DNA of 64,000 nucleotides from positions 558,001 to 622,000 of the forward strand of contig NZ_QRZF01000001.1 in the NCBI RefSeq assembly GCF_003464595.1, read 5' to 3'. The notes beneath the pieces were generated by a model. It did no database searches. It was not told the DNA's origin and was given only the letters and a program-made list of their open reading frames with translations. Below are positions 53,383 to 62,275 of this stretch, in pieces. Origin of the DNA: Bacteroides intestinalis. Its GTDB lineage: Bacteria; Bacteroidota; Bacteroidia; Bacteroidales; Bacteroidaceae. A program made the position numbers and the translations under genes. The first letter of the stretch is position 1, and each line of letters opens with the position of its first letter.

Positions 53383-55224
53383 TTAAGACAGAGACTGCAT
53401 ATCATTCAACCGTTTATAATATCCGTCTTTCTCCAACAGCTCCTCATGCTTACCTCTTTCCACGATTTCTCCTTCATAAAGCACACAAATTTCATCTGCA
53501 TTCTTAATTGTAGAAAGACGGTGAGCAATAGCAATTGTGGTACGCGTTTTCATCAGACGTTCCAAAGCCTCCTGCACCAGACGTTCAGATTCTGTATCAA
53601 GAGCAGAAGTAGCCTCATCGAGAATAAGGATAGGCGGATTCTTCAGAATGGCACGAGCTATGCTGACACGTTGGCGTTGCCCTCCGGAAAGTTTGCCACC
53701 ACGGTCACCGATACTTGTATCGTACCCGTGTTCTGTTTCCATAATGAAGTCGTGAGCATTTGCAATCTTCGCCGCCTCAATAACCTGCTCCATTGTAGCA
53801 TTCTCTACGCCAAAAGCGATATTATTGAAGAATGTATCATTAAAAAGGATAGCCTCCTGATTTACATTCCCTATCAAACCACGCAAATCATGAATTCGGA
53901 AATCCTTAATGTTAACGCCATCAATCCTGATTTCACCGAAGTGTATATCGTGATAACGTGGCAATAAATCAACTAAGGTAGACTTGCCTGAACCAGACTG
54001 ACCTACCAATGCAATAGTCTGTCCCTTAGGCACAACCAAATTAATATGTTTCAGAACCTCCCTCTTTCCATCATAGCTGAAAGAAACATCTTTAAACTCA
54101 ATTTCATGATTCATTCCATGCAAAGGTTTCGGGTTTACAGGTTCTTTAATAGGATTCTCTGCTTTCAGAATCTTGTCCACACGCTCCATAGAAGCCAAAC
54201 CTTTCGGGATGTTATATCCTGCTTTCGCAAATTCTTTCAACGGATTGATGATACTATAAAGGATAACCATGTAGAAGATGAATGTAGGAGCTTCCAGCGA
54301 AGAGTGATCATTACCCAAAATTAATATACCACCAAACCACAGTACCAATACGATAAGAAGTGTTCCCAAGAACTCACTCATCGGGTGGGCCAAAGCCTGA
54401 CGGATAGCGACCTTATTAGTCGCATCACGCAACTCATTACTGCACTTAGTAAAACGATCCACCATCTTATCCTCAGCAATGAAGGCTTTAATGATTCGTA
54501 AACCGCCCAGAGTCTCTTCCAGCTGCGACATCGTATCACTCCATTTGCCCTGAGCTTCCAAAGACTGACGTTTCAGTTTTTTGCCGACTTTACCCATCAA
54601 CCAACCCATTCCGGGGAGTACCACTATCGTAAACAAAGTTAGTTGCCAACTGGTGATAATAAGTGTCGAGAAATAAAGTAAGATCAAGATAGGATTCTTT
54701 AGCAACAGATCCAGCGAACTGGTAATCGAGTTTTCGATCTCACCCACGTCACCACTCATGCGGGCAATGATATCTCCTTTCCGCTCCTGCGAGAAAAAGC
54801 CAAGCGGCAAATGCATTACTTTGGAATAAACCATGATACGGATATCGCGAACAACTCCTGTACGCAAAGGAATCATGATGGCGGAAGAGCCGAAGTAGCA
54901 AGAAGTTTTCAACATAGTCATAAAGGCTAGGAAAAGCCCCATAAACAGAAGCGTCATCGTTGGTCCGTGCGTTTCAATCAATCGGGTGACAAAGTAATAG
55001 AAGTTATTAATCGCCACATCTTTCAAGCTGTCACTTCCCCACTCCATATAGTGGTAAACCTGTGAGCCATCACCTGTCTTAAACAGAATATTCAGAATTG
55101 GAATCAATAGAGTAAACGAAAAGACATTGAAAACAGCCGATAAAATGTTGAGCAAAACCGCCCATCCTATATACTTCTTATAAGGCGACACAAAACGTCG
55201 CATCAGTTGCAGAAATTCCCTCAT
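53383..55224 (-). CDS. ABC exporter, fused permease and ATPase (MsbA/lipid-exporter type)
   Basis: This 613-residue protein has an N-terminal six-helix exporter domain (about 1-330) and a C-terminal ATPase. Walker A is GQSGSGKST, the signature LSGGQRQRVSIARAIL, Walker B ILILDEATSALD, and a switch histidine lies in IAIAHRLST. This is the half-transporter layout of MsbA and related lipid or drug exporters, working as a homodimer in the inner membrane. The next genes encode an LtaS-like transferase and glycosyltransferases, which fits a role in moving a lipid-linked glycan precursor, though a drug exporter cannot be excluded. A -7 element lies upstream. Confidence 0.92.
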   Translation of the reverse strand: MREFLQLMRRFVSPYKKYIGWAVLLNILSAVFNVFSFTLLIPILNILFKTGDGSQVYHYMEWGSDSLKDVAINNFYYFVTRLIETHGPTMTLLFMGLFLAFMTMLKTSCYFGSSAIMIPLRTGVVRDIRIMVYSKVMHLPLGFFSQERKGDIIARMSGDVGEIENSITSSLDLLLKNPILILLYFSTLIITSWQLTLFTIVVLPGMGWLMGKVGKKLKRQSLEAQGKWSDTMSQLEETLGGLRIIKAFIAEDKMVDRFTKCSNELRDATNKVAIRQALAHPMSEFLGTLLIVLVLWFGGILILGNDHSSLEAPTFIFYMVILYSIINPLKEFAKAGYNIPKGLASMERVDKILKAENPIKEPVNPKPLHGMNHEIEFKDVSFSYDGKREVLKHINLVVPKGQTIALVGQSGSGKSTLVDLLPRYHDIHFGEIRIDGVNIKDFRIHDLRGLIGNVNQEAILFNDTFFNNIAFGVENATMEQVIEAAKIANAHDFIMETEHGYDTSIGDRGGKLSGGQRQRVSIARAILKNPPILILDEATSALDTESERLVQEALERLMKTRTTIAIAHRLSTIKNADEICVLYEGEIVERGKHEELLEKDGYYKRLNDMQSLS

Positions 55225-55250
55225 TGCTTGGTATTAATGAATTAGGGGCA

Positions 55251-55258
55251 CAAAGATA
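55251..55258 (-). promoter_or_regulatory. -7 promoter element of the ABC exporter gene
   Basis: On the minus strand TATCTTTG matches TAnnTTTG, 26 bp before the start codon. The -33 position has CTTC. Confidence 0.5.
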
Positions 55259-55384
55259 CAAGAAATATCTTTAAGAAGAAGAAGATAAATTTAATATTAA
55301 CGAGATTTATCTATGCACCCCTCAATAAACAGACATTATGAGTCATTTATGTGAATTACAGAATGATTTCGAAAAAATATATTG

Positions 55385-55392
55385 TACCTTTG
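55385..55392 (+). promoter_or_regulatory. -7 promoter element that decides the LtaS-like start
   Basis: TACCTTTG matches TAnnTTTG and lies 27 bp before the ATG at 55420. The in-frame ATGs at 55351 and 55363 lie upstream of it and would not be transcribed from this promoter. Confidence 0.55.
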
Positions 55393-55419
55393 CGCCCAGA
55401 TATCAATATACGCTTTATT

Positions 55420-57201
55420 ATGACAAAGATTGATAAGTCCATACTGACATTTGGAGTTACTATTTTTCTTAAATTCATATTATTCGACATTCTGTGGTGT
55501 ATTCCCACAACGTTTGCCTCTCTTTCTACAGTTGAATGTTATACAACAAAACTGATAGCCACGTTTATATTGCTTATCCCTTATGCCTTTTTCCGAATGT
55601 GGAAAACGGAAACGTTTATCATGCTTTTGCTGGACTTGCTGTTGATAGCTAACCTTATGTATTTCAGGACCTATTACACAGCTATACCGTTGAATAGTTA
55701 TGGACTATCAGGAAACTTAGCCGATTTCACTGGTAGCGTGGTTGACTCTCTCCGGTGGTATGATTTACTTTTCCCATTATCCACCCTTATAGCAGTTATA
55801 ATTCACCTACGCACCAAAGCATCACACCTGAAACGCCCAGTTCGAGTTCTTCCTTATTTAGGAATACTTGCAGTAATTATCTGCATTTTTGGAACAGTAA
55901 CCCTTATGAAAGGCGGATTCTCAAAGGCTTATGGGAAGTATCGTGATAAAGCCTATTTATGCTCAAGCGGTCCTTCTATTTATACAATTTTCGGTAGTTT
56001 ATGTTATGACTTGATAGGCCCACAACAACAGTTGACTCCCGAATTGGAAGCCAAAATACAAGAATGGTTAAGTGCAAAGCCGAAACATGAAGCCGCATTA
56101 ATTAGCAATAGTACCAATCGTCGCACCAATTGCATCATTATCTTGGCAGAATCATTGGAAAGCTGGGTATTAGAAAAAGAGGTGGAGGGACAGGAGATTA
56201 CCCCCTATATGAATAAACTATTGAAAGACTCTACCACCCTCTATGCTCCACACGTACTGACTCAGGTAAAAGGCGGGCGTTCTATTGATGCACAGCTCAT
56301 GCTTTGTACTGGATTATTACCCATCAATAGCGGCACCTATAGCAGCCAATACCCCAATCATATTTATCCGTCATTACAGAAAGCCATGCGCGAAAAGAAT
56401 CATTCACGCAATTATCTGTTAACCATTGATAAATTGTCTACCTGGAATCAAGGTCCCATAGCCCAAAGCTTCGGCGTAGATACCATTATCGCTTATCATG
56501 ACTTCAAGTTGACTGAAGCTTTCGGCACACACAAACGCACTGGAGACGGTTCATTCTTTGCACAATGCCAAGAGAAAATTAAAAAAGGAGAGATTTGGGG
56601 AAAAGGAGAAAACGCATGTATGCAACTTGTTACTTATTCCGGCCATGCTCCATTCATATTACCGGAACACTTAAAAGAAGTTTCATTCTCTTCCGACATT
56701 CCTGAAAAAATGGGTGATTATATGACGACTGCCCGTTATACAGATAAAGCAATCGGCAAATTCGTAGAATATCTGAAAACTCTTCCGCAATATAAAGAAA
56801 CCTTAATCGTAATAACAGGTGACCACGAAGGTCTGGCATATTATCGGACAGAGTTATGCGAAAGCCCGGGTGGCAAAGATATTGTATCCGACAAACCATT
56901 CACTCCTTTCATCGTCGTAAACTCTCCTATAGGCATACGCTATGATGAAGTTATGGGGCAAATAGACATGTATCCCACCTTGCTGAACCTGCTCCAACTT
57001 GACAATTACTACTGGACCGGACTTGGAGAGAGCATTCTCAATCCCAATAAGAAAGGATTTGCCATAGGTTCACAGATGAATGTGGAGGGCGAAGGCTATA
57101 CGCCCGAGGAGGTGGATTTAGCAAAAGAAGCTTATGATATATCAGATGAAATAATACGATTCAACTATTTCGAAAAAAACAAAAATTACTCGTTTCCTTA
57201 A
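55420..57201 (+). CDS. LtaS-like sulfatase-fold phosphoglycerol/phosphoethanolamine transferase
   Basis: I take the ATG at 55420 (about 593 residues), downstream of a promoter element. The N-terminal third contains about five membrane helices. The periplasmic catalytic domain has the alkaline-phosphatase/sulfatase fold: NCIIILAESLESWVL (first metal ligand Glu), VKGGRSIDAQLML, where the serine of GGRS takes the place of the nucleophilic Thr of LtaS, TYSGHAPFILP, and TGDHEGLAYYR (metal-binding Asp and His). Family members move phosphoglycerol or phosphoethanolamine from phospholipid onto glycans or lipids. Its neighbours are glycosyltransferases, so decoration of a surface glycan or LPS is the likely job; the donor is not certain. 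Confidence 0.85.
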   Translation: MTKIDKSILTFGVTIFLKFILFDILWCIPTTFASLSTVECYTTKLIATFILLIPYAFFRMWKTETFIMLLLDLLLIANLMYFRTYYTAIPLNSYGLSGNLADFTGSVVDSLRWYDLLFPLSTLIAVIIHLRTKASHLKRPVRVLPYLGILAVIICIFGTVTLMKGGFSKAYGKYRDKAYLCSSGPSIYTIFGSLCYDLIGPQQQLTPELEAKIQEWLSAKPKHEAALISNSTNRRTNCIIILAESLESWVLEKEVEGQEITPYMNKLLKDSTTLYAPHVLTQVKGGRSIDAQLMLCTGLLPINSGTYSSQYPNHIYPSLQKAMREKNHSRNYLLTIDKLSTWNQGPIAQSFGVDTIIAYHDFKLTEAFGTHKRTGDGSFFAQCQEKIKKGEIWGKGENACMQLVTYSGHAPFILPEHLKEVSFSSDIPEKMGDYMTTARYTDKAIGKFVEYLKTLPQYKETLIVITGDHEGLAYYRTELCESPGGKDIVSDKPFTPFIVVNSPIGIRYDEVMGQIDMYPTLLNLLQLDNYYWTGLGESILNPNKKGFAIGSQMNVEGEGYTPEEVDLAKEAYDISDEIIRFNYFEKNKNYSFP

Positions 57202-57296
57202 AAAACTCTTTTATCTTTTTAACACAGAAAGAAAGTGTTATCTTTCATAAAATCCTTATCATTGCATTAAGTCATAATATAATACTTCTCAGTTCT

Positions 57297-58268
57297 ATGC
57301 AGAAAATATTTATAAAACTACTGAAAAAGTTACGTCAATGTTACATCCGAAAGCATGGGACACCACCGCATTGCACCCCACACAAAGAAACAGATCCCAA
57401 TATCATATCAAGCCAGATCAGAAAAAAAATATTATCACCAAAGCCTTGTATGCTTTCAAGATTTGGTTCTGTAGAAATAGGATGTGTAACCAACTATTTA
57501 GGTATTTTTCATCAGAAAAGAAAAATCGTAAAATATATAAAAGGAGAAGCATTTCCTTGGTGGTGGGAAAAAGAAACTATATATACAATGAGAAACAATG
57601 CTGGTTTTTTTTCTGCAACTCCTGATCAATTAAAACGTTTTTCAGAAATGATGATTGAAGACATGTCTTTAATTGATATTCTTGCTTCTTGGAGATACGA
57701 AGAACAATATTTTTCCAATGAATTACAGAATGCATACAAAATAGATTTTGAACCTTACAACCCTTTCTGGAGTGATATACCGTGGACGACTGCTTTAGAG
57801 AATCGGAAAGTTTTAGTAGTACACCCTTTTGCAGAAACAATACAAAAACAGTATTTTCGAAAAGAGCTCATCCACAAAGATTTGAGAATTTTACCCACCT
57901 TCGATTTACAGACTATTAAGGCTGTTCAAACTATTGGAAATCACACCGACAGTAGATTCAAGACATGGTTTGATGCTCTCGAATTCATGAAAAATGAAAT
58001 AGATAAAAGAGACTATGACATCTGCCTCTTAGGTTGTGGAGCATACGGACTTCCATTAGCCGCACATATCAAACGTACCGGAAAGAAAGCTATACACATG
58101 GGAGGTAGCCTACAGTTGATATTCGGAATAAAAGGTGCCAGATGGGAAGATAGTACTTATAATGCAACTTATAATTACTCACAACTGATGAACGAATATT
58201 GGGTTAAACCTTCTGAAAGCGAAACACCCGAGAAAGCCCGACAAATCGAAGCAGGATGTTATTGGTAG
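57297..58268 (+). CDS. GT-D fold glycosyltransferase (DUF1792-like)
   Basis: This 323-residue protein has the GT-D type pattern: SRFGSVEIGCVTNYLG near residue 55, NAGFFSATPDQLKRFSEMM, RKVLVVHPFAETIQKQY, and a C-terminal block with CLLGCGAYGLPLAAHIKRTG and KAIHMGGSLQLIFGIKGARW. Relatives extend O-linked glycans on streptococcal serine-rich proteins or act in polysaccharide synthesis. No signal peptide or membrane segment is present, so it acts in the cytoplasm. A weak hairpin TAACAC/GTGTTA (57220-57240) precedes it. It is 29 bp upstream of a GT4 gene on the same strand. Confidence 0.85.
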   Translation: MQKIFIKLLKKLRQCYIRKHGTPPHCTPHKETDPNIISSQIRKKILSPKPCMLSRFGSVEIGCVTNYLGIFHQKRKIVKYIKGEAFPWWWEKETIYTMRNNAGFFSATPDQLKRFSEMMIEDMSLIDILASWRYEEQYFSNELQNAYKIDFEPYNPFWSDIPWTTALENRKVLVVHPFAETIQKQYFRKELIHKDLRILPTFDLQTIKAVQTIGNHTDSRFKTWFDALEFMKNEIDKRDYDICLLGCGAYGLPLAAHIKRTGKKAIHMGGSLQLIFGIKGARWEDSTYNATYNYSQLMNEYWVKPSESETPEKARQIEAGCYW

Positions 58269-58297
58269 CATACTATAAATCAAACAGATAATAGCAG

Positions 58298-59431
58298 ATG
58301 AAGATACAACCATACATTATATATGATTCACAAATATTCGATCAGCAGAAATTTGGAGGAATCTCGCGATATTTTTGTGAAATCATATCCAAGTTGCAAT
58401 TCAAATATGATATTGCTGTACGATATACAGAGAACCACTACTTATCACAAACAAAGATTGCAAAGCACCGTTTATATATCCCATATTTCTTATCTAAACA
58501 GTATACTCAAAAATTATATCGTAAGAATCAGAGACTGACAAAAAAGATGCTGCAATCTCCTATTCCATATCTTTACCATCCGACCTATTACGATCCATCT
58601 TTTCTTAAATACACTGGTAATTCTCCTTTAGTAGTCACTGTTCATGACATGATTTATGAGAGGTTTTCCAATCTTATTGAAGGATCAGAAGAAATCATCC
58701 GTCAAAAGAGAGAAATCATTACTAAAGCCAATCGGATTATCGCAATCAGCGAATATACCAAAAAGGATATTATTGATATACTAAATATAGCTCCTGAGAA
58801 AATAGATGTTATTTACCATGGAACAAGTCTCCGCCCATCCCAAGAGCATAACTTACCTTTACCGGAGCAATATATCTTGTTTGTAGGAGACAGAACTTTC
58901 TATAAAAATTTCCAGGCTCTATTAGAAGCATTCAGTATAGTTCACCAAACAAATAAAAAAATACATTTGGTCTGTACGGGAAAACCTTTTTCTGATAGTG
59001 AACTACAACAAATATCAAATTACAATATAGCCTCTAATATAATACAAATTGCTACCAAAGATAAAGACTTAAACGAACTATATAGCCGTGCATTACTCTT
59101 TGTATATCCTTCCTATTATGAGGGATTTGGAATTCCTATTTTAGAAGCATATGCCTGCAATTGTCCCGTAGCTCTAAGTAACACAACATGTTTTCCTGAA
59201 ATAGCAGGTGATGCAGGTGCTTTCTTTAATCCTTATTCTATCAACTCCATTGCAGATACTATTATTAATGTCATTAGTGACAAGAGCAAACGTACAAAAT
59301 TAATAAAAGCCGGACAGGAAAGACTAAAGCTCTATTCATGGGAAAAAGCAGCCCGAGAAACAGAGAATGTCTATCTCAAAACATTAGAAGAATATATTAA
59401 ACTATCTTCTGCGGGAAAAACACTTATTTAG
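58298..59431 (+). CDS. GT4 family glycosyltransferase
   Basis: This 377-residue GT-B enzyme has the N-terminal acceptor-side QKFGGISRYFCEII and the C-terminal donor-binding region with VGDRTFYKNFQALLEAFSI, YPSYYEGFGIPILEAYACN and CPVALSNTTCFPEIAGDAG. The E-x7-E pattern (EGFGIPILE) is intact. It retains the stereochemistry of a nucleotide-sugar donor; the sugar is unknown. Its last 30 bp overlap the 3' end of a convergent GT2 gene. It is the last plus-strand gene of the glycan cluster. Confidence 0.9.
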   Translation: MKIQPYIIYDSQIFDQQKFGGISRYFCEIISKLQFKYDIAVRYTENHYLSQTKIAKHRLYIPYFLSKQYTQKLYRKNQRLTKKMLQSPIPYLYHPTYYDPSFLKYTGNSPLVVTVHDMIYERFSNLIEGSEEIIRQKREIITKANRIIAISEYTKKDIIDILNIAPEKIDVIYHGTSLRPSQEHNLPLPEQYILFVGDRTFYKNFQALLEAFSIVHQTNKKIHLVCTGKPFSDSELQQISNYNIASNIIQIATKDKDLNELYSRALLFVYPSYYEGFGIPILEAYACNCPVALSNTTCFPEIAGDAGAFFNPYSINSIADTIINVISDKSKRTKLIKAGQERLKLYSWEKAARETENVYLKTLEEYIKLSSAGKTLI

Positions 59432-60217
59432 CCCGACAAGAAAGGCAATGACAGGTTTTATTCTGTATTGAAAACGACGCGTATTACTCAGCTCCCAGAA
59501 AAGTTCATACAAAGGTTGTTTCTTCATATGTGCAGCCGCTTTCAAAGCATCACGCAACATACTTGGAAAGAACTTACGCAAAACCATCTCCCGCTCTTCA
59601 TTACATGCATCTATCTGAGAGCTAATTCCCCCCATACCAAAGGCTGTTATCGTTCTACTAATATGCCTATAAGAGACTTCTTCTAATACTATTTTCTTCA
59701 AAAAGAATTCCCAGTCTGAAACAATCTTTAAATCTTCAGAATAAAGAGAATCTTGAAACAAACTTCTTTTAATAAAAGTAGCGGGATGCCCCAATGAGTG
59801 CTCAAAAAAGTAATCTAAATTCAAGGTTGTAGGATATACACAAACCTCTCTTTCCACACCATTCTCGACATAAAGCAAATCTCCATATATAATATCTTCA
59901 CCAGACAGAGTTGAAGTAACATCTTCTAATACAGTAGAATCATACAAATAGTCACCCGAATTCAAGAATAACAGGTACTCCCCTGTAGCCCTCATAATTC
60001 CTTTATTCATAGCATTATAAACGCCTGTATCCTTCTCTGAACACCAGCTAGAAACATACCTCAGGCTCTCCAAAATAACCTCTTTACTACCGTCATCACT
60101 ACCTCCATCTATCACAATATACTCATATTCTTGATAGCTCTGTTCAATAAGACTTTCAATCGTTTTTTTCAGTCCGATAGCATTATTATAATTGATCGTT
60201 ATTATAGACAGTTTCAT
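59402..60217 (-). CDS. GT2 family glycosyltransferase
   Basis: This 271-residue GT-A enzyme has the GT2 start SIITINYNNAIGLKKTIESL, a nucleotide-binding VIDGGSDDGSKEV, and a metal-binding LNSGDYLYDSTV, in which SGD stands in the DXD position. The acceptor side has SLGHPATFIKRSLF and SDWEFFLKKIV. It adds one sugar from a nucleotide donor to a growing glycan in the cytoplasm. It overlaps the convergent GT4 gene by 30 bp at the 3' end. It is the last gene of the minus-strand cluster entering from beyond the window end. Confidence 0.92.
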   Translation of the reverse strand: MKLSIITINYNNAIGLKKTIESLIEQSYQEYEYIVIDGGSDDGSKEVILESLRYVSSWCSEKDTGVYNAMNKGIMRATGEYLLFLNSGDYLYDSTVLEDVTSTLSGEDIIYGDLLYVENGVEREVCVYPTTLNLDYFFEHSLGHPATFIKRSLFQDSLYSEDLKIVSDWEFFLKKIVLEEVSYRHISRTITAFGMGGISSQIDACNEEREMVLRKFFPSMLRDALKAAAHMKKQPLYELFWELSNTRRFQYRIKPVIAFLVGLNKCFSRRR

Positions 60218-60246
60218 TCCGAAATATTTAAAATTACTTTTAGTAA

Positions 60247-61386
60247 TTAAAGATTCAACAACTTAGCAAAGTTCGAAGCAAAGTAATCACTACTATACTT
60301 TTCTTCTAACATAACTAAATTTATATTCTTAGAAAATGTATTTCTAACAGTCGTATCCCTAAGCAGCTCTATCTTTTCTACTAAGTCCATGATATCACCT
60401 TTTTGATAAAGCAAACCGTTTATACCATTTTCTATACGTTCCAAATTGGCTCCTACATCAGAAAGGATTACTGGTAATCCACATTTTTGAGCCTCAACAG
60501 CAACCCTGCCGAAAGTTTCAAAGGCTGAACAAACCAGCAGTACATCTGCCAAATAGTAATATGGATATATTTGTTTGACAAAAGGAACTATTCTCACACT
60601 AGAGCTTAATCCATTCTTCTTAATATAATCTTCACATATGGATATAAAACCATAATCAGGTCCAACCAGATAGCAAAAAATATCTTTTTCTTTATCCACA
60701 ATACTCTTTACCGCCTGTAGCAATTCCATTTGCCCCTTATTCGAATCAAAAGCCCCTACTAACAACAGCGTGTAGCGATCATGTAAACTTCGGTCTTTGT
60801 TCACTCCCAAAACAGTTTGCAACTCAACAGCCTGCGTAATAACATGAACCTTACCACCTGTCATTATATTCTGATAATAGCATTTTGCATATTCAGAAGT
60901 AACCAAAACTTTAGCAGACAATTTATCGACCAACTTAAAAACAGACTGAGACTTGAATATAAAGCCATTATCTTGCCAAGTAGCATCAGGTATTTCATGA
61001 ATAAACCAACAATGTCTAATCTTCAAAAACTTACAAGCACATGCCAGATGAGGGAGCACAATTGTATTTGTTATTCCATAATCCGGCTTTATCTGTTTCA
61101 GATAACGAGCTAATTTTATAGAATACTTAAATAACTTACGAGCATATACGAGTTTATCACCTATACCAATATGACCATTCCCACCAACCAGCCACCACCT
61201 CATTCGAAGTATCTTATAACCACTGATATAAGCAGAACAAGCATCAACCAAATCACCCTGACCAGGAAACACCACATAAATTTGCCACTCCGGATGATTT
61301 TGTTTGAGCCCCTTCAACAAATCCAACAAACATCTTTGAGCCCCTCCTGTACAATCACTGGAGTGTGAAAGAAATACCAATCTCAT
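60247..61386 (-). CDS. GT4 family glycosyltransferase
   Basis: I use the ATG at 61386 (379 residues, MRLVFLSHSSDCTGGAQRCL), which lies 11 bp after the upstream GT2 gene; the ATG at 61452 would lie inside that gene. The N-terminal glycine-rich CTGGAQRCLLDLLKGL and the C-terminal VGAFDSNKGQMELLQAVKSI, ETFGRVAVEAQKCGLPVILS and DVGANLERIENGINGLLY are typical GT-B retaining enzymes. No membrane segment is visible. The gene is part of a minus-strand row of four glycosyltransferase genes with small gaps. Confidence 0.91.
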   Translation of the reverse strand: MRLVFLSHSSDCTGGAQRCLLDLLKGLKQNHPEWQIYVVFPGQGDLVDACSAYISGYKILRMRWWLVGGNGHIGIGDKLVYARKLFKYSIKLARYLKQIKPDYGITNTIVLPHLACACKFLKIRHCWFIHEIPDATWQDNGFIFKSQSVFKLVDKLSAKVLVTSEYAKCYYQNIMTGGKVHVITQAVELQTVLGVNKDRSLHDRYTLLLVGAFDSNKGQMELLQAVKSIVDKEKDIFCYLVGPDYGFISICEDYIKKNGLSSSVRIVPFVKQIYPYYYLADVLLVCSAFETFGRVAVEAQKCGLPVILSDVGANLERIENGINGLLYQKGDIMDLVEKIELLRDTTVRNTFSKNINLVMLEEKYSSDYFASNFAKLLNL

Positions 61387-61397
61387 AATATAACAGA

Positions 61398-62273
61398 TTA
61401 CGATTTTAAATACCGATATACATTCGAAACACAATGCCTCAAATGCTTCCAAGAGAAAGGATAAGCAAGAAAATCCTTCAATGCTGTTTTCTTCTCTGGA
61501 TAATCAGCCTTTATCAAATCGCGTACAAAGTAATCAAAATAACGTTCTTCAAACTTTCGCTCTTTTTTCTTGCTGAGTTCCAATCCATCCACTTTCAAAG
61601 GAAGAAGTTTATTCCATTTCAACTTGTGCAGACGAATAGTATCCTGACACCAACTCCGGTTATATTTTCCCAACGAAAAATGCTCCACCAGTACCTTCGG
61701 TGAGCAACAAACATAGTTCTTATACTGCCTACTTGCAGCTATCTGCATTGAAAAATCCAGATCATAACAATGAAATCCCGTCAATAGTTCTTCGTCGAAA
61801 GGATACAAACTCCATACGTCCTTACATACAAACATTCCGAAACCATCTAAAATTACAACTTCCTCAAAAGGATGTTCCAAAGTAACACATGCAACCTGAA
61901 GCTCAGTTCTTGCCCCCCCGCCCTGATAGAAAAAAGAACAAGCCCAATCTTTATTTTGCATCCAACCAGAATAACAATTGAGTTTAACTTTGCTACCGGC
62001 AAAACCAATAACCCCGCAATCCGGTTCATTCAATTTATCTTCAATAATACTTCCCCAATCTTGCGAATGAAACTTCACATCCTCATGTACAAAGAAGAGA
62101 AAAGGATAACGAGCCTGACACGCACCTTCATTATAAGCTCGCGCTATCGGCCATTTTTTCTTTTTATTATCTATAGCGATAATCTCATATTCCACCCCTA
62201 TAGTATCATGTATATTCTGGCTTATTTGTAGCAAACGTTCAGGTGACACTGAACAAATAACGATTGACAGCAT
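61398..62273 (-). CDS. GT2-like glycosyltransferase
   Basis: This 291-residue protein starts LSIVICSVSPERLLQISQNI and has YEIIAIDNKKKKWPIARAYN and LFFVHEDVKFHSQDW, in which HED occupies the metal-binding DXD position. The C-terminal half includes LDGFGMFVCKDVWSLYPFDE and FHCYDLDFSMQIAAS, which resembles family enzymes that transfer rhamnose or other sugars onto polysaccharide chains. It ends two bases before the start of the next gene's old frame and 11 bp before its chosen start at 61386. It is cytoplasmic. Confidence 0.85.
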   Translation of the reverse strand: MLSIVICSVSPERLLQISQNIHDTIGVEYEIIAIDNKKKKWPIARAYNEGACQARYPFLFFVHEDVKFHSQDWGSIIEDKLNEPDCGVIGFAGSKVKLNCYSGWMQNKDWACSFFYQGGGARTELQVACVTLEHPFEEVVILDGFGMFVCKDVWSLYPFDEELLTGFHCYDLDFSMQIAASRQYKNYVCCSPKVLVEHFSLGKYNRSWCQDTIRLHKLKWNKLLPLKVDGLELSKKKERKFEERYFDYFVRDLIKADYPEKKTALKDFLAYPFSWKHLRHCVSNVYRYLKS

Positions 62274-62275
62274 AA

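Noticed and set aside
61387..61452. Longer N-terminus of the GT4 protein starting at 61452
   Set aside because: It would overlap the upstream GT2-like gene by 55 bp, and the family N-terminus starts at MRLVFLSHSS (61386).
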